DNA of 64,000 bases from Paraescarpia echinospica (lineage: Eukaryota; Annelida; Polychaeta; Sabellida; Siboglinidae), in assembly GCA_020002185.1 (NCBI GenBank), contig JAHLWY010000212.1:1-64000 (forward strand), read 5' to 3'. A model generated the notes under the pieces. That model saw only the letters and a list, made by a program, of their open reading frames with translations, was not told the DNA's origin and made no database searches. This document shows, piece by piece, positions 33,276-49,139 of this stretch; positions within the stretch are counted from its first letter, which is position 1; each line of letters opens with the position of its first letter. The position numbers were made by a program, and so were the translations under genes.

Positions 33276-33440
33276 CCAAAACCAAAGGATTAAGCATTCT
33301 TGTACTCGTCTAGTTTGCGAAAGTCGTCAACTAATAGCATTGGACATGCCAATAAGCTAGGGAAAGTTAGGCGATATTAAAAAGACAGTTTTCAGTTGAC
33401 GGCGAAATGTAATAATATTTCTGCAGATTTAAACTGACGG
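33220..33440 (-). pseudogene. Second LINE 3' end fragment (unit copy 1)
   Basis: On the minus strand the segment carries the terminal FRRQLKT-like coding end, a 3' UTR with GAGCTCGGATTGTG and GATATTGGCGCC, and runs into the preceding LINE fragment. Counterparts lie at 39070-39290 and 45005-45225. Confidence 0.6.
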
Positions 33441-33448
33441 GTGAACAT

Positions 33449-33685
<237 letters not shown>

Positions 33686-33979
33686 ACTTGAGTAATTGTA
33701 TTCTACCTGCGATTTACCAGTCGACAAAGGTATATTCGACGAGTGAAAACAGCGATGTGTCCATAATAGGTCGGGAATCTTTCTCAAAACAAACGTACTT
33801 TTAGGGGGTGTACGAAGTGTTTCCTGGGGTAAGATGTTCTAATTTTAGAGTAACGAAAAGTATTCGATGGCACCTCAGTAGACTGTTTCAATGTGTTTTT
33901 GTTTTTGTATACATAAATTATCAAATAGAAAGAATACTGTTTTAAAAAATACTGCAGTCTTTCAAAACACTCAAAAGTA

Positions 33980-34670
33980 TTGTTTAAGTGTTGATATATA
34001 TTTAGGAAAGCTAGGCTCATTACTGGGAGACGCAGATGATGTCGCACTTCGTAAACAGCTCAGAAAGGTAGAATTTCGGAAGCTGTGGACAGTCTGGTTC
34101 AGGCGGAATCAGATTAGTTTGAAGCTACGGCTCCGCCTCCATGTATCATTTATTCTGACAATGCTGACCTACATGGGCACCTGGGGTCTGACTGAGGCGG
34201 AGTTAAACGACTGGATTCATACCATCGCCGTCATTTGCGTCAGATAATAGGTGTTCATTACCGACAAAATATTACTACAGAAACCTTATATCGTCGATGT
34301 CAGTGCGAGCCGATCAGCCGGTTGGTCCGAAAAGCCTGTTGGCGCCTCTTTGGACACGTGCTACGTTTGCCAAGGAACGTCGCTCCCCGGCTTGCCACTG
34401 GCGAATACTTCAAGCCGAACAGTGGGGCTTTCGTGGGCGACCTCGGGTGACATTGCGAACGATGCTAAACGAGGACTTGAACAAAGTTGACTTGCAACTG
34501 CGCAGTTCCGGAGACAACAAAAAGCTGCGTACTCCCAACTGCGTCGAATGTCACGAACTGACGAAGCGGATCATTGAAATGTCATCAGCGAATCTGACAT
34601 CGTTCGAAACGCGATCATCGATCAACTTTGCTGTGCCCGGAAACATATCAATTCAATTTGTGACTTGACC
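33980..34670 (+). pseudogene. Non-LTR element C-terminal fragment (unit copy 1)
   Basis: Three plus frames in succession give one collinear protein: GDADDVALRKQLRKVEFRKLW and LTYMGTWGLTEAEL (frame 3), RQIIGVHYRQNI and RRCQCEPISRLV with WRLFGHVLRLP (frame 2, from 34235), then RGRPRVTLRTMLNEDL (frame 1). The Gly-His-x-Leu-Arg-Leu-Pro and Gly-Arg-Pro blocks are typical of the region after RT in several LINE clades. It is disrupted and 5' truncated. Copies lie at 39750-40440 and 45690-46376, where TGG has become TAG, and a diverged one at 57060-57600. Confidence 0.65.
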
Positions 34671-35200
34671 TACTAATGTATTCCTGTGACAAAAAACACG
34701 TAAATACGATTAGCGTAATGACATGACTACTGTACAAAGATTACTGTCAACGCGATTGTTTGACTGCATAATGTGTATTCTAGTTTATGAATGTTTGTGT
34801 TCAGTGCAATCCAGCGTTAGCAGAAGAGCGAATAAAACAAGGCAGTCGGAAATGAGACGACGGTTGCTGGTCATCAACGCAGCTAGTGAATTTTTCCAGA
34901 CCACAAAGTGCACATAAAATAGCTATGATGGCGAACCTATCTTAGGCCATGATTTATTTTAATAATCTGCACTTGCGTTTACCATAAAATGGACTTTGAT
35001 GTGTACAAAGTTATAAAAAAAAACTACTTCGTGAGTTTCTGGATGTTCCGTATTTTTTTGTTTAAGTCCAGTCGGTTTTCGTGGGCTCTTGCGGTCATTG
35101 GTCTGAATTAGCATTCTGACGTCAGTCCACTACTCTCAGAGTATCTCTTACGATTGCACTGTGTTACGTATGTCTTCATAAATAACCTAGACTTACGGTA

Positions 35201-36125
35201 ATAATAATAATAATGGAATCAATAGCGCCAATGTCCTCCGAAAATCCGAGTTCAGGGGCACAACACACAATAGAATTAAGCGTTCTCATTATCAAATACG
35301 GAGAAAAAGTCGGCACCATATGGATGAAATTGCTACGAAGCTAAGGAGGATATGCAGTATTAAAAATATAGGTTTCTAGATGATGGCGAAATGAAGCTAT
35401 AGTTCTCAATGAGTTAACACCAATAAGGAGTAAGCTCCACAAAGTTGCTGCAGCAACCGAAAAGGCTCGAGTTTCAGCATTCTTCTGAACTATGGGGATA
35501 CAAATTAGATCAGAGTCTGCCGAACGAAGGTAAGCATATAATATAGATATGCAAGTTGTTTGGATGATTGGTTTTGATAAGTACAGGTCTTTAAAATAAT
35601 GCGATATCGCACAGGTAGCTAATGCAGTGATTTTAGGAGTGGTTCTGAGGGAGACAAACGAGAACATCGGCTTGCTACACTTACCAAATTTTTTTTTGAA
35701 ACGTTGAAGTTGTATAATGTGCTTGCTAGCGACATTGTAAAGGAGGGAATTGCAATAGTCAAGTCTGCTGCTAACAAGAGCTGTCGCAAAACTTTTAGCA
35801 ACAGAACATCACACATACCGGCGAACACGGGATGATCACGGATATGACAACAACAGCATCACACGTTTCAGATATGTGTTGTCTAAATTTGAAATTATTA
35901 TCAATGATTACTCCTAGACTCTGCGCCGAAGTTACTGGTGAGATATGCTGACTCAAAATATGCGTTGGGAAACCACGCTGCATTGGATTGCCAATAATGA
36001 TAAATGTAGTCTTATTTCCAGTTAACTTTAATTTGCTGTCAGTGATCCAGTGGAAGATATCTTGGAGGCATTCACTAAGCTCGATCAAGGAGCGATTTGG
36101 ATCCGGGGTACCCAAAGAAATGTTG
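35201..36125 (-). mobile_element. LINE B 3' half (unit copy 1)
   Basis: A minus-strand L2/CR1-group LINE is cut at the unit boundary just downstream of YADD. It reads ISLGTPDPNRSLIELSECLQ, TDSKLKLTGNKTTFIIIG, later SLASTLYNFNVSKKN and KSLHWLHVRYRI-like blocks and FRHHLETYIFNTAYPP. The 3' UTR (GAGTTCAGGGGCAC on plus) and a TTATTATTATT tail at about 35201-35216 follow. Confidence 0.78.
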
Positions 36126-36621
36126 AATATCATAAAACGTAGTTGTAGTTGTAGAAAGTATATCCATATGAAGACTATAATCACCAAAAATGCAAAATTA
36201 TAAACGAATGGTTGCCAGATTGTCCAACAGAACCGGAAAGTCTTCGTGAATACGCAAGCCCGAAAGTTGAACACCTTCTCCTCAGAGCTTTTGCCTGAAA
36301 AACGCATTAAATCTCCATTTATGTAGGTTGAGATTCGTAGCACTTTCTAATAAGACCATGCTGTTTCAAACCAGAAGACCGCTGATGACAACATAACCCA
36401 CGATTCTCCAAAACGCCTCTGCCTGTAAAGCGATCGAGTTGAAAAGTCTCCCGCCAAGATCGTCATCTTTGTTTACAAAGTAAAAAAAGACGTAGTGTTT
36501 ACGAATTGAACAAAGCGACTAATTTGTCACATACAATTCTACCCAAGTGCTAAATAACCATTTAAATACATATGCAAATATTATTGAAGACACCCTTTGT
36601 GGTGTTTTTGTTGTTTATAAA

Positions 36622-37034
<413 letters not shown>

Positions 37035-37035
37035 T

Positions 37036-37073
<38 letters not shown>

Positions 37074-37109
37074 TGTATCTAAATATAATGAAGTATATAT
37101 ATATATATA

Positions 37110-37145
<36 letters not shown>

Positions 37146-39344
37146 TGTGTGAGTGTGTGTGTGTGAGTGTGTGTGTACAAACATTATGTAGCTGTTCCGT
37201 AATTATAATTAATTACGAAATAAAAACAATAACAGTTCAATTTGATTGGAGATCCTTATATTGATTCGTAAAAAAATACGTAAGACATTGGCATTTAGTA
37301 ACTAATTATTTTTTACATATATATATATGTACGTATACATATATAATTTAAATCAACGTTTTGCACCTATGTCATTTAAGCGCGCCTAAATGTACGTTTG
37401 TGTAGATTTACACAGCTTTAAACTTTAATTTTGCAATCATAATTACGGTGGACAAAACATAATCCTACACCACATACCTGCAACTGTTTTCCGCAATCGG
37501 CAAACTGTCAGTCACCGATGGGTCCAGACATTTGTGTACAATATAAATGATTTCTCACTGCAGTGATGCATTGTCGTCTATATGCATACGCGCACAGACA
37601 GTTTAATACACACAACACATTCGGCATTACGTCTTCCTCCGACTAGCAGCCGTGTTTTTCATGTAACTGGAAGACAATGCATTGTGTATCGTAACCTACA
37701 TGGAAAAGGAGTGGCGTAATATATGACATGGCCTCCTTTGGCCTTGAGTCGTTAATGTTTATCCTGCATAACATTATTTTAGCATGGGATACTAATGTGA
37801 GAGCAATTTCGGTTTTCCTTTGGCCTCCCCTTTCTGAACGCCTATACAAGAGAGGATAAAATACACAAATATACACTGTACACTGCTATGATAATAGTAA
37901 TAATAATAAAGTACTTATTTTTATTATCCAGTTGTTTTTAAAATAACTACATCGCATTTTGAAGGTTTGCCCGCGTAAGAATATTTCGCAAGGTAGTTTT
38001 AAAATAATGTTGCACAAGCAAACACATACAGCAACACACCAATCGTTTACATTTACCTCATCTGGTGGATTGATCACCACTCTTTAGATACAAATTCGGA
38101 GCACATAATACGTGTCATTGTCTGCTTATTCTTGTTGATTCCCGATCAAACTCAACACTGTACGGCAAGACGCAACGCATCCGGTGTATAAACCCCGCAG
38201 ACTGTTCAGTAACTTTCCTGTGGAGATTAGTGTGAACAGTTGCTTACGATTTTGTCAAGTAGATTGAAAAAATGCATATTATTATACGTTTACATCCTCC
38301 TCGTCGAATTGGCACACCGTAGTCAAGTGATCTGCATTCGCTATCAAAATATGTCTCAACAAATGTTTGCCACGATTTAGTTTGAAACAAATAACAATAA
38401 TAATAAAATAAAATAATAAATTTCTATAGCGCCAATATTCCCAACAACACGAGGTCAGAGGCACAATATACAAGAGTGACTGGGCAAAATCATTAATAGG
38501 GACAAGCAAGAGTCATTATCAGAGCAAGGCACTGTCGAAGGTTAGGTGGGAATATGTTTTCAAATAACTAATTATTGAACTTTTTTAAGAAAAGTAATTT
38601 CAGATCATTTCATAGTGATAAGGAGTTGATTTCAGATTTATTTTTGATGCTGCTACAGGAAAAGCATGTTTCCCAATGTTTAGTTTGGTTCTAAGAACAA
38701 ACAGATAATCTGATATTCCTAGGGATATTGGAAAAACGAAGGAGACTAACCAGATAGGATGGTTTCTGTGTAGAAAGGGCATGATGTGTGAAAATGGCTA
38801 ATTTTAATGGTATTCGATATTCAGTTGGAAACTGTTTAAGTAGGGGCAGTGATGGTGAGAAACGAGGGATTTTAAGTATAACACTTGCTAAACAATTCTG
38901 TTCACGTTGTAGTTTAGCTATGTTCTTTTTAGCAATATTGTTGTTTAGGAGTGAGCAACAGTAGTCAAGTTTGATGCCCTCCTTTGGTCCCGGTGACCGA
39001 TATACCTTACTAAAGACGTACTTAATATGACATAATAAAAGGCAGCAGAAACTGGAACGACAGCAGAAAATAAAGTACTTCTTAGGCGCCAATATCCTCA
39101 CACAATCCGAGCTCAGTGGCACACCAAAACCAAAGGATTAAGCATTCTTGTACTCGTCTAGTTTGCGAAAGTCGTCAACTAATAGCATTGGACATGCCAA
39201 TATGCTAGGGAAAGTTAGGCGATATTAAAAAGACAGTTTTCAGTTGACGGCGAAATGTAATAATATTTCTGCAGATTTAAACTGACGGGTGAACATATAT
39301 ATATATATATGTGTGTGTTTGTGTGTTTGTGTGTTTGTGTGTTT

Positions 39345-39446
<102 letters not shown>

Positions 39447-40971
39447 TATATATATATACTTAAGTAATTGTATTCTACCTGCGATTTACCAGTCGACAAA
39501 GGTATATTCGACGAGTGAAAACAGCGATGTGTCCATAATAGGTCGGGAATCTTTCTCAAAACAAACGTACTTTTAGGGGGTGTACGAAGTGTTTCCTGGG
39601 GTAAGATGTTCTAATTTTAGAGTAACGAAAAATATTGGATGGCACCTCAGTAGACTGTTTCAATGGGGTTTTGTTTTTGTATACATAAATTATCAAATAG
39701 AAAGAATACTGTTTTAAAAAATACTGCAGTCTTTCAAAACACTCAAAAGTATTGTTTATGTGTTGATATATATTTAGAAAAGCTAGGCTCATTACTGGGA
39801 GACGCAGATGATGTCGCACTTCGTAAACAGCTCAGAAAGGTAGAATTTCGGAAGCTGTAGACAGTCTGGTTCAGGCGGAATCAGATTAGTTTGAAGCTAC
39901 GCCTCCGCCTCTATGTATCATTTATTCTGACAATGCTGACCTACATGGGCACCTGGGGTCTGACTGAGGCGGAGTTAAACGACTGGATTCATACCATCGC
40001 CGTCATTTGCGTCAGATAATAGGTGTTCATTACCGACAAAATATTACTACAGAAACCTTACATCGTCGATGTCAGTGCGAGCCGATCAGCCGGTTGGTCC
40101 GAAAAGCCTGGTGGAGCCTCTTTGGACACGTGCTACGTTTGCCAACGAACGTCGCTCCCCGGCTTGCCACTGGCGAATACTTCAAGCCGAACAGTTCGGC
40201 TTTCGTGGGCGACCTCGGGTGACATTGCGAACGATGCTAAACGAGGACTTGAACAAAGTTGACTTGCAACTGCGCAGTTCCGGAGACAACAAAAAGCTGC
40301 GTACTCCCAACTGCGTCGAATGTCACGAACTGACGAAGCGGATCATTGAAATGTCATCAGCGAATCTTACATCGTTTAAAACGCGATCATCGATCAACTT
40401 TGCTGTGCCCGGAAACATATCAATTGAATTTGTGACTTGACCTACTAATGTATTCCTGTGATAAAAAACTCGTAAATATGATTAGCGTGATGACATGACT
40501 ACTGTACAAAGCTTACTGTCAACGCGATTGTTTGACTGCATAATGTGTATTCTAGTTTATGAATGTTTGTGTTCAGTGCAATCCAGCGTTAGCAGAAGAG
40601 CGAATAAAACAAGGCAGTCTGAAATGAGACGACGGTTGCTGGTCATCAACGCAGCTAGTGAATTTTTCCAGACCACAAAGTGCACATAAAATAGCTATGA
40701 TGGCGAACCTATCTTAGGCCATGATTTATTTTAATAATCTGCACTTGTGTTTACCATAAAATGGACTTTGATGTGTACAAAGTTATAAAAAAAACCTACT
40801 TCGTGAGTTTCTGGATGTTCCGTAATTTTTTTTTTAAGTCCAGTCGGTTTTCGTGGGCTCTTGCGGTCATTGGTCTGAATTAGCATTCTGACGTCAGTCA
40901 ACTACTCTCAGAGTATCTCTTACGATTGCACTGTGTTACGTATGTCTTCATAAAACAACCTAGACTTACGG

Positions 40972-41904
40972 TAATAATAATAACAATAATAATGGAATCA
41001 ATAGCGCCAATGTCCTCCGAAAATCCGAGTTCAGGGGCACAACACACAATAGAATTAAGCGTTCTCATTATCAAATACGGAGAAAAAGTCGGCACCATAT
41101 GGATGAAATTGCTACGAAGCTAAGGAGGATATGCAGTATTAAAAAGATAGGTTTCTAGATGATGGCGAAATGAAGCTATAGTTCTCAATGAGTTAACACC
41201 AATAAGGAGTAAGTTCCACAAAGTTGCTGCAGCAACCGAAAAGGCTCGAGTTTCAGCATTCTTCTGAACTATGGGGATACAAATTAGATCAGAGTCTGCC
41301 GAACGAAGGTAACCATATAATATAGATATGCAAGTTGTTTGGATGATTGGTTTTGATAAGTACAGGTCTTTAAAATAATGCGATATCGCACATGTAGCCA
41401 ATGCAGTGATTTTAGGAGTGGTCCTGAGGGAGACAAACGAGAACATCGGCTTGCTACACTTACCAAAATTTTTTTTGAAACGTTGAAGTTGTATAATGTG
41501 CTTGCTAGCGACATTGTAAAGGAGGGAATTGCAATAGTCAAGTCTGCTGCTAACAAGAGCTGTCGCAAAACTTTTAGCAACAGAACATCACACATACCGG
41601 CGAACACGGGATGATCACGGATATGACAACAACAGCATCACACGTTTCAGATATGTGTTGTCTAAATTTGAAATTATTATCAATGATTACTCCTAGACTC
41701 TGCGCCGAAGTTACTGGTGAGATATGCTGACTCAAAATATGCGTTGGGAAACCACGCTGCATTGGATTGCCAATAATGATAAATGTAGTCTTATTTCCAG
41801 TTAACTTTAATTTGCTGTCAGTGATCCAGTGGAAGATATCTTGGAGGCATTCACTAAGCTCGATCAAGGAGCGATTTGGATCCGGGGTACCCAAAGAAAT
41901 GTTG
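40972..41904 (-). mobile_element. LINE B 3' half (unit copy 2)
   Basis: This is the same fragment in copy 2, ending at the second fusion junction. Its ATTATT tail is slightly expanded (AATAATAATAACAATAATAATGG on plus, split by AAC). Confidence 0.78.
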
Positions 41905-42400
41905 AATATCATAAAACGTAGTTGTAGTTGTAGAAAGTATATCCATATGAAGACTATAATCACAAAAAATGCAAAATTATAAACGAATGGTTGCCAGATT
42001 GTCCAACAGAACCTGAAAGTCTTCGTGAATACGCAAGCCCGAAAGTTGAACACCTTCTCCTGAAAGCTTTTGCCTGAAAAACGCATTAAATCTCCATCTA
42101 TGTAGGCTGAGATTCGTAGCACTTTCTAATAAGACCATGCTGTTTCAAACCAGACGACCGCTGATGACAACATAACCCGCGATTCTCCAAAACGCCTCTG
42201 CCTGTAAAACGATCGAGTTGAAAAGTCTCCCGCCAAGATCGTCATCTTTGTTTACGAAGTAAACAAAGATGTAGTGTTTACGAAGTGAACAAAGCGACTA
42301 ATTTGTCACATACAATTCTACCCAAGTGCTAAATAACCATTTAAATACATATGCAAATATTATTGAAGACACCCTTTGTGGTGTTTTTGTTGTTTATAAA

Positions 42401-42833
<433 letters not shown>

Positions 42834-42834
42834 T

Positions 42835-42872
<38 letters not shown>

Positions 42873-42908
42873 TGTATCTAAATATAATGAAGTATATATA
42901 TATATATA

Positions 42909-42944
<36 letters not shown>

Positions 42945-43123
42945 TGTGTGAGTGTGTGTGTGTGAGTGTGTGTGTACAAACATTATGTAGCTGTTCCGTA
43001 ATTATAATTAATTACGAAATAAAAACAATAACAGTTCAATTTGATTGGAGATCCTTATATTGATTCGTAAAAAATACGTAGGACATTGGCATTTAGTAAA
43101 TAATTATTTTTATATATATATAT

Positions 43124-43425
43124 GTTTTTGTCCACCGTAAGTATGATTGCAAAATTAAAGTTTAAAGCTGTGTAAATCTACACAAACGTACATTTAGACG
43201 CGCTTAAATGACATAGGTGCAAAACGTTGATTTAGACGCGCTTAAATGACATAGGTGCAAAACGTTGATTTTAAATGATATGTATACGTGCTTACGCCGC
43301 CATATATATATATGCCGTATCATATGCCACGTAATGCATATATCATTTAAATCATTTGCAAGCATTAATTATGCGTTTGTGAGATTTACAATACGATGAT
43401 TACACCATTCATCTGCAACTGTTTT
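43124..43425. other. Local inversion-duplication in unit copy 3
   Basis: About 107 bp (43124-43231) is the reverse complement of 31500-31608 of copy 1. The 37-bp end (AGACGCGCTTAAATGACATA... to GTTGATTT) is repeated directly at 43233-43270. About 150 bp of sequence absent from copies 1 and 2 follows before alignment resumes near 43420. Part of that extra sequence (GCGTTTGTGAGATTTACA) resembles a diverged version of the inverted segment. Confidence 0.88.
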
Positions 43426-45229
43426 CCGCAATCGGCAAACTGTCAGTCACCGATGGGTCCAGACATTTGTGTACAATATAAATGATTTCTCACTGCAGTG
43501 ATGCATTGTCGTCTATATGCATACGCGCACAGACAGTTTAATACACACAACACATTCGGCATTACGTCTTCCTCCGACTAGCAGCCGTGTTTTTCATGTA
43601 ACTGGAAGACAATGCATTGTGTATCGTAACCTACATGGAAAAGGAGTGGCGTAATATATGACATGGCCTCCTTTGGCCTTGAGTCGTTAATGTTTATCCT
43701 GCATAACATTATTTTAGCATGGGATACTAATGTGAGAGCAATTTCGGTTTTCCTTTGGCCTCCCCTTTCTGAACGCCTATACAAGAGAGGATAAAATACA
43801 CAAATATACACTGTACACTGCTATGATAATAGTAATAATAATAAAGTACTTATTTTTATTATCCAGTTGTTTTTAAAATAACTACATCGCATTTTGAAGG
43901 TTTGCCCGCGTAAGAATATTTCGCAAGGTAGTTTTAAAATAATGTTGCACAAGCTAACACATACAGCAACACACCAATCGTTTACATTTACCTCATCTGG
44001 TGGATTGATCACCACTCTTTAAATAAAAATTCGGAGCACATAATACGTGTCATTGTCTGCTTATTCTTGTTGATTCCCGATCAAACTCAACACTGTACGG
44101 CAAGACGCAACGCATCCGGTGTATAAACCCCGCAGACTGTTCAGTAACTTTCCTGTGGAGATTAGTGTGAACAGTTGCTTACGATTTTGTCAAGTAGATT
44201 GAAAAAATGCATATTATTATACGTTTACATCCTCCTCGTCGAATTGGCACACCGTAGTCAAGTGATCTGCATTCGCTATCAAAATATGTCTCAACAAATG
44301 TTTGCCACGATTTAGTTTGAAACAAATAACAATAATAAAAAAATAAAATAATAAATTTCTATAGCGCCAATATTCCCAACAACACGAGGTCAGAGGCACA
44401 ATATACAAGAGTGATTGGGCAAAATCATTAACAGGGACAAGCAAGAGTCATTATCAGAGCAAGGCACGGTCGAAGGTTAGGGTGGGAATATGTTTTCAAA
44501 TAACTAATTATTGAACTTTTTTAAGAAAAGTAATTTCAGATCATTTTATAGTGATAAGGAGTTGATTTCAGATTTATTTTTGATGCTGCTACAGGAAAAG
44601 CATGTTTCCCAATGTTTAGTTTGGTTCTAAGAACAAACAGATAATCTGATATTCCTAGGGATATTGGAAAAACGAAGGAGACTAACCAGATAGGATGGTT
44701 TCTGTGGAGAAAGGGCATGATGTGTGAAAATGGCTAATTTTAATGGTATTCGATATTCAGTTGGACACTGTTTAAGTAGGGGCAGTGATGGTGAGAAACG
44801 AGGGATTTTAAGTATAACACTTGCTAAACAATTCTGTTCACGTTGTAGTTTAGCTATGTTCTTTTTAGCAATATTGTTGTTTAGGAGTGAGCTACAGTAG
44901 TCAAGTTTGATGCCCTCCTTTGGTCCCGGTGACCGATATACCTTACTAAAGACGTACTTAATATGACATAATAAAAGACAGCAGAAACTGGAACGACAGC
45001 AGAAAATAAAGTACTTCTTAGGCGCCAATATCCTCACACAATCCGAGCTCAGTGGCACACCAACACCAAAGGATTAAGCATTCTTGTACTCGTCTAGTAT
45101 GCGAAAATCGTCAACTAATAGCATTGGACATGCCAATAAGCTAGGGAGGATAGGCGATATTAAAAAGACAGTTTTCAGTTGACGGCGAAATGTAATAATA
45201 TTTCTGCAGATTTAAACTGACGGGTGAAC

Positions 45230-45384
<155 letters not shown>

Positions 45385-46878
45385 TATATATATATACTTA
45401 AGTAATTGTATTCTACCTGCGATTTACCAGTCGACAAAGGTATATTCGACGAGTGAAAACAGCGATGTGTCCATAATAGGTCGGGGATCTTTCTCAAAAC
45501 AAACGTACTTTTAGGGGGTGTACGAAGTGTTTCTTGGGGTAAGATGTTCTAATTTTAGAGTAACGAAAAATATTGGATGGCACCTCAGTAGACTGTTTCA
45601 ATGGGGTTTTTTTTGTATACATAAATTATCAAATAGAAAGAATACTGTTTTAAAAAATACTGCAGTCTTTCAAAACACTCAAAAGTATTGTTTATGTGTT
45701 GATATATATTTAGAAAAGCTAGGCTCATTACTGGGAGACGCAGATGATGTCGCACTTCGTAAACAGCTCAGAAAGGTAGAATTTCGGAAGCTGTAGACAG
45801 TCTGGTTCAGGCGGAATCAGATTAGTTTGAAGCTACGCCTCCGCCTCTATGTATCATTTATTCTGACAATGCTGACCTACATGGGCACCTGGGGTCTGAC
45901 TGAGGCGGAGTTAAACGACTGGATTCATACCATCGCCGTCATTTGCGTCAGATAATAGGTGTTCATTACCGACAAAATATTACTACAGAAACCTTACATC
46001 GTCGATGTCAGTGCGAGCCGATCAGCCGGTTGGTCCGAAAAGCCTGGTGGCGCCTCTTTGGACACGTGCTACGTTTGCCAACGAACGTCGCTCCCCGGCT
46101 TGCCACTGGCGAATACTTCAAGCCGAACAGTTCGGCTTTCGTGGGCGACCTCGGGTGACATTGCGAACGATGCTAAACGAGGACTTGAACAAAGTTGACT
46201 TGCAACTGCGCAGTTCCGGAGACAACAAAAAGCTGCGTACTCCCAACTGCGTCGAATGTCACGAACTGACGAAGCGGATCATTGAAATGTCATCAGCGAA
46301 TCTTACATCGTTTGAAACGCGATCATCGATCAACTTTGCTGTGCCCGGAAACATATCAATTGAATTTGTGACTTGACCTACTAATGTATTCCTGTGACAA
46401 AAAACTCGTAAATACGACATTATGCAGTCAACGCGATTGTTTGACTGCATAATGTGTATTCTAGTTTATGAATGTTTGTGTTCAGTGCAATCCAGCGTTA
46501 GCAGAAGAGCGAATAAAACAAGGCAGTCGGAAATGAGACGAAGGTTGCTGGTCATCAACGCAGCTAGTGAATTTTTCCAGACCACAAAGTGCACATAAAA
46601 TAGCTATGATGGCGAACCTATCTTAGGCCATGATTTATTTTAATAATCTGCACTTGCGTTTACCATAAAATGGACTTTGATGTGTACAAAGTTAAAAAAA
46701 AAACATACTTCGTGAGTTTCTGGATGTTCCGTATTTTTTTGTTTAAGTCCAGTCGGTTTTCGTGGGCTCTTGCGGTCATTGGTCTGAATTAGCATTCTGA
46801 CGTCAGTCCACTACTCTCAGAGTATCTCTTACGATTGCACTGTGTTACGTATGTCTTCATAAAACAACCTAGACTTAC

Positions 46879-47910
46879 GGTAATAATAATAATAATGGAA
46901 TCAATAGCGCCAATGTCCTCCGAAAATCCGAGTTCAGGGGCACAACACACAATAGAATTAAGCGTTCTCATTATCAAATACGGAGAAAAAGTCGGCACCA
47001 TATGGATGAAATTGCTACGAAGCTAAGGAGGATATGCAGTATTAAAAAGATAGGTTTCTAGATGATGGCGAAATGAAGCTATAGTTCTCAATGAGTTAAC
47101 ACCAATAAGGAGTAAGTTCCACAAAGTTGCTGCAGCAACCGAAAAGGCTCGAGTTTCAGCATTCTTCTGAACTATGGGGATACAAATTAGATCAGAGTCT
47201 GCCGAACGAAGGTAAGCATATAATATAGATATGCAAGTTGTTTGGATGATTGGTTTTGATAAGTACAGGTCTTTAAAATAATGCGATATCGCACAGGTAG
47301 CCAATGCAGTGATTTTAGGAGTGGTCCTGAGCGAGACAAACGAGAACATCGGCTTGCTACACTTACCAAATTTTTTTTGGAAACGTTGAAGTTGTATAAT
47401 GTGCTTGCTAGCGACATTGTAAAGGAGGGAATTGCAATAGTCAAGTCTGCTGCTAACAAGAGCTGTCGCAAAACTTTTAGCAACAGAACATCACACATAC
47501 CGGCGAACACGGGATGATCACGGATATGACAACAACAGCATCACACGTTTCAGATATGTGTTGTCTAAATTTGAAATTATTATCAATGATTACTCCTAGA
47601 CTCTGCGCCGAAGTTACTGGTGAGATATGCTGACTCAAAATATGCGTTTGGAAACCACGCTGCATTGGATTGCCAATAATGATAAATGTAGTCTTATTTC
47701 CAGTTAACTTTAATTTGCTGTCAGTGATCCAGTGGAAGATATCTTGGAGGCATTCACTAAGCTCGATCAAGGAGCGATTTGGATCCGGGGTACCCAAAGA
47801 AATGTTGATCTGCGTATCATCAGCATACAGATGATGATCCCAATTATGACGTTAGATAGCATAACATAGTGGCGTGATGTAGATTGTGAACAACAATAGT
47901 CCAAGAACAT
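46879..47910 (-). mobile_element. LINE B, least truncated copy (unit copy 3 and right flank)
   Basis: Only here does LINE B continue beyond the unit boundary. On the minus strand the RT reads LLFTIYITPL and HHLYADDTQINISLGTPD, so motif C is intact. The element is 5' truncated near 47910. This shows which sequence lay at the original right breakpoint. Confidence 0.78.
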
Positions 47911-49139
47911 TATTTTGACAGTGACTGTCCCTTCTTTATGTTGTATATATATGTACTAAATAATTACTTGGTGATTTGTACCCAACAAGCATTTGTTGCC
48001 ATAAACACTGCACATACCCATGTAATCCTAATAGTGCTAGAACGTACATTTTCCAGACGACACTTGCAACACAGCATACATTAATTTATGCCTTAAACAT
48101 ATTCATTTAATTGTAATATCACAATACCACTATAAATACAACGTGACTACAACACTTTATACTAACGTATGCAATCTACGCTGAATCACCCAAATATTAC
48201 AGAGAACATTTGACAAACAATTACGATCCATTTTTGTACCAGCACAGCACACTAAAATAAAATGTAATTTTCAAAATGCCCCTAAACGATTACATATTAT
48301 ACCACACATTGTTGCTTCGAATATGAGACGACGTGTACATTGGGATGACATTAGTTGTTAGGTAATACTTCAAGGCATAACAGTTGTTTGTGTTGATACA
48401 GAATATATTAAAACCTGTTGCGAAAGATTCAGACCTTTTCGGTGTCATAAGTTTGACCGAATAATGGATTTTCATGGAAATATACATAAAATGCTCATAC
48501 GGTGGCAAAATGTATAGGCTACAATGCTGTATCCGTATTTTGGCACACGAGTTTATACTAATTTGGTTGGCAAACATTTGTCAGGGCAATCATAAATAGT
48601 AAAGAGGAACTGGAATTTAAAACAAAAATTAGAAAAACATATTATGCCATTTAATTATAGTACAACTCAGGACTAAGAATGCGTTGTTCCTCTGAAAGCG
48701 ACTCATACAACTCATTTGATGCGATGGGTTTTAAATAGTGATTTATTTGCTTGTTTCCCACTTCACTGTGTTCGTACTGGACCCAGGACTAGGTGTATGA
48801 TTACAGCCTGATTGCGGATACAGAAACAGTTCATCGAAGTAACTGTATTCCCCAGGGCCGTCTACGTCCGGTGTAATTGGCGTATTCTCCGCAAGCGATT
48901 TATTTGTCAGGTATGTTGGCCTTCTCGCACACTCGTTACATGTTGGTGTGAACCTGCGTGAAATGCAGAAACGGCTACGTGTTTACAATACATACGCTTG
49001 ACGTTATCTTCGCAGTATACAACATGTTATACAACTAGATCGCTGTGACAATATAAAAGTTCAATCGAAGAACGTAGAATAGTTTAATATAAATTTGCTT
49101 AAATTAAATGAAAATGATACATATAGTAACTTTTTGACA
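47911..49139. other. Non-coding flank right of the triplication
   Basis: No coding, RNA or repeat signal was recognised. The minus frame at 48290-48577 has no protein-like features. Confidence 0.4.

Noticed and set aside
34297..34668. 123-residue plus frame starting MSVRADQPVG
   Set aside because: Its first half is a shadow of the LINE C-terminal frame; only the second half continues the real protein after a frameshift.
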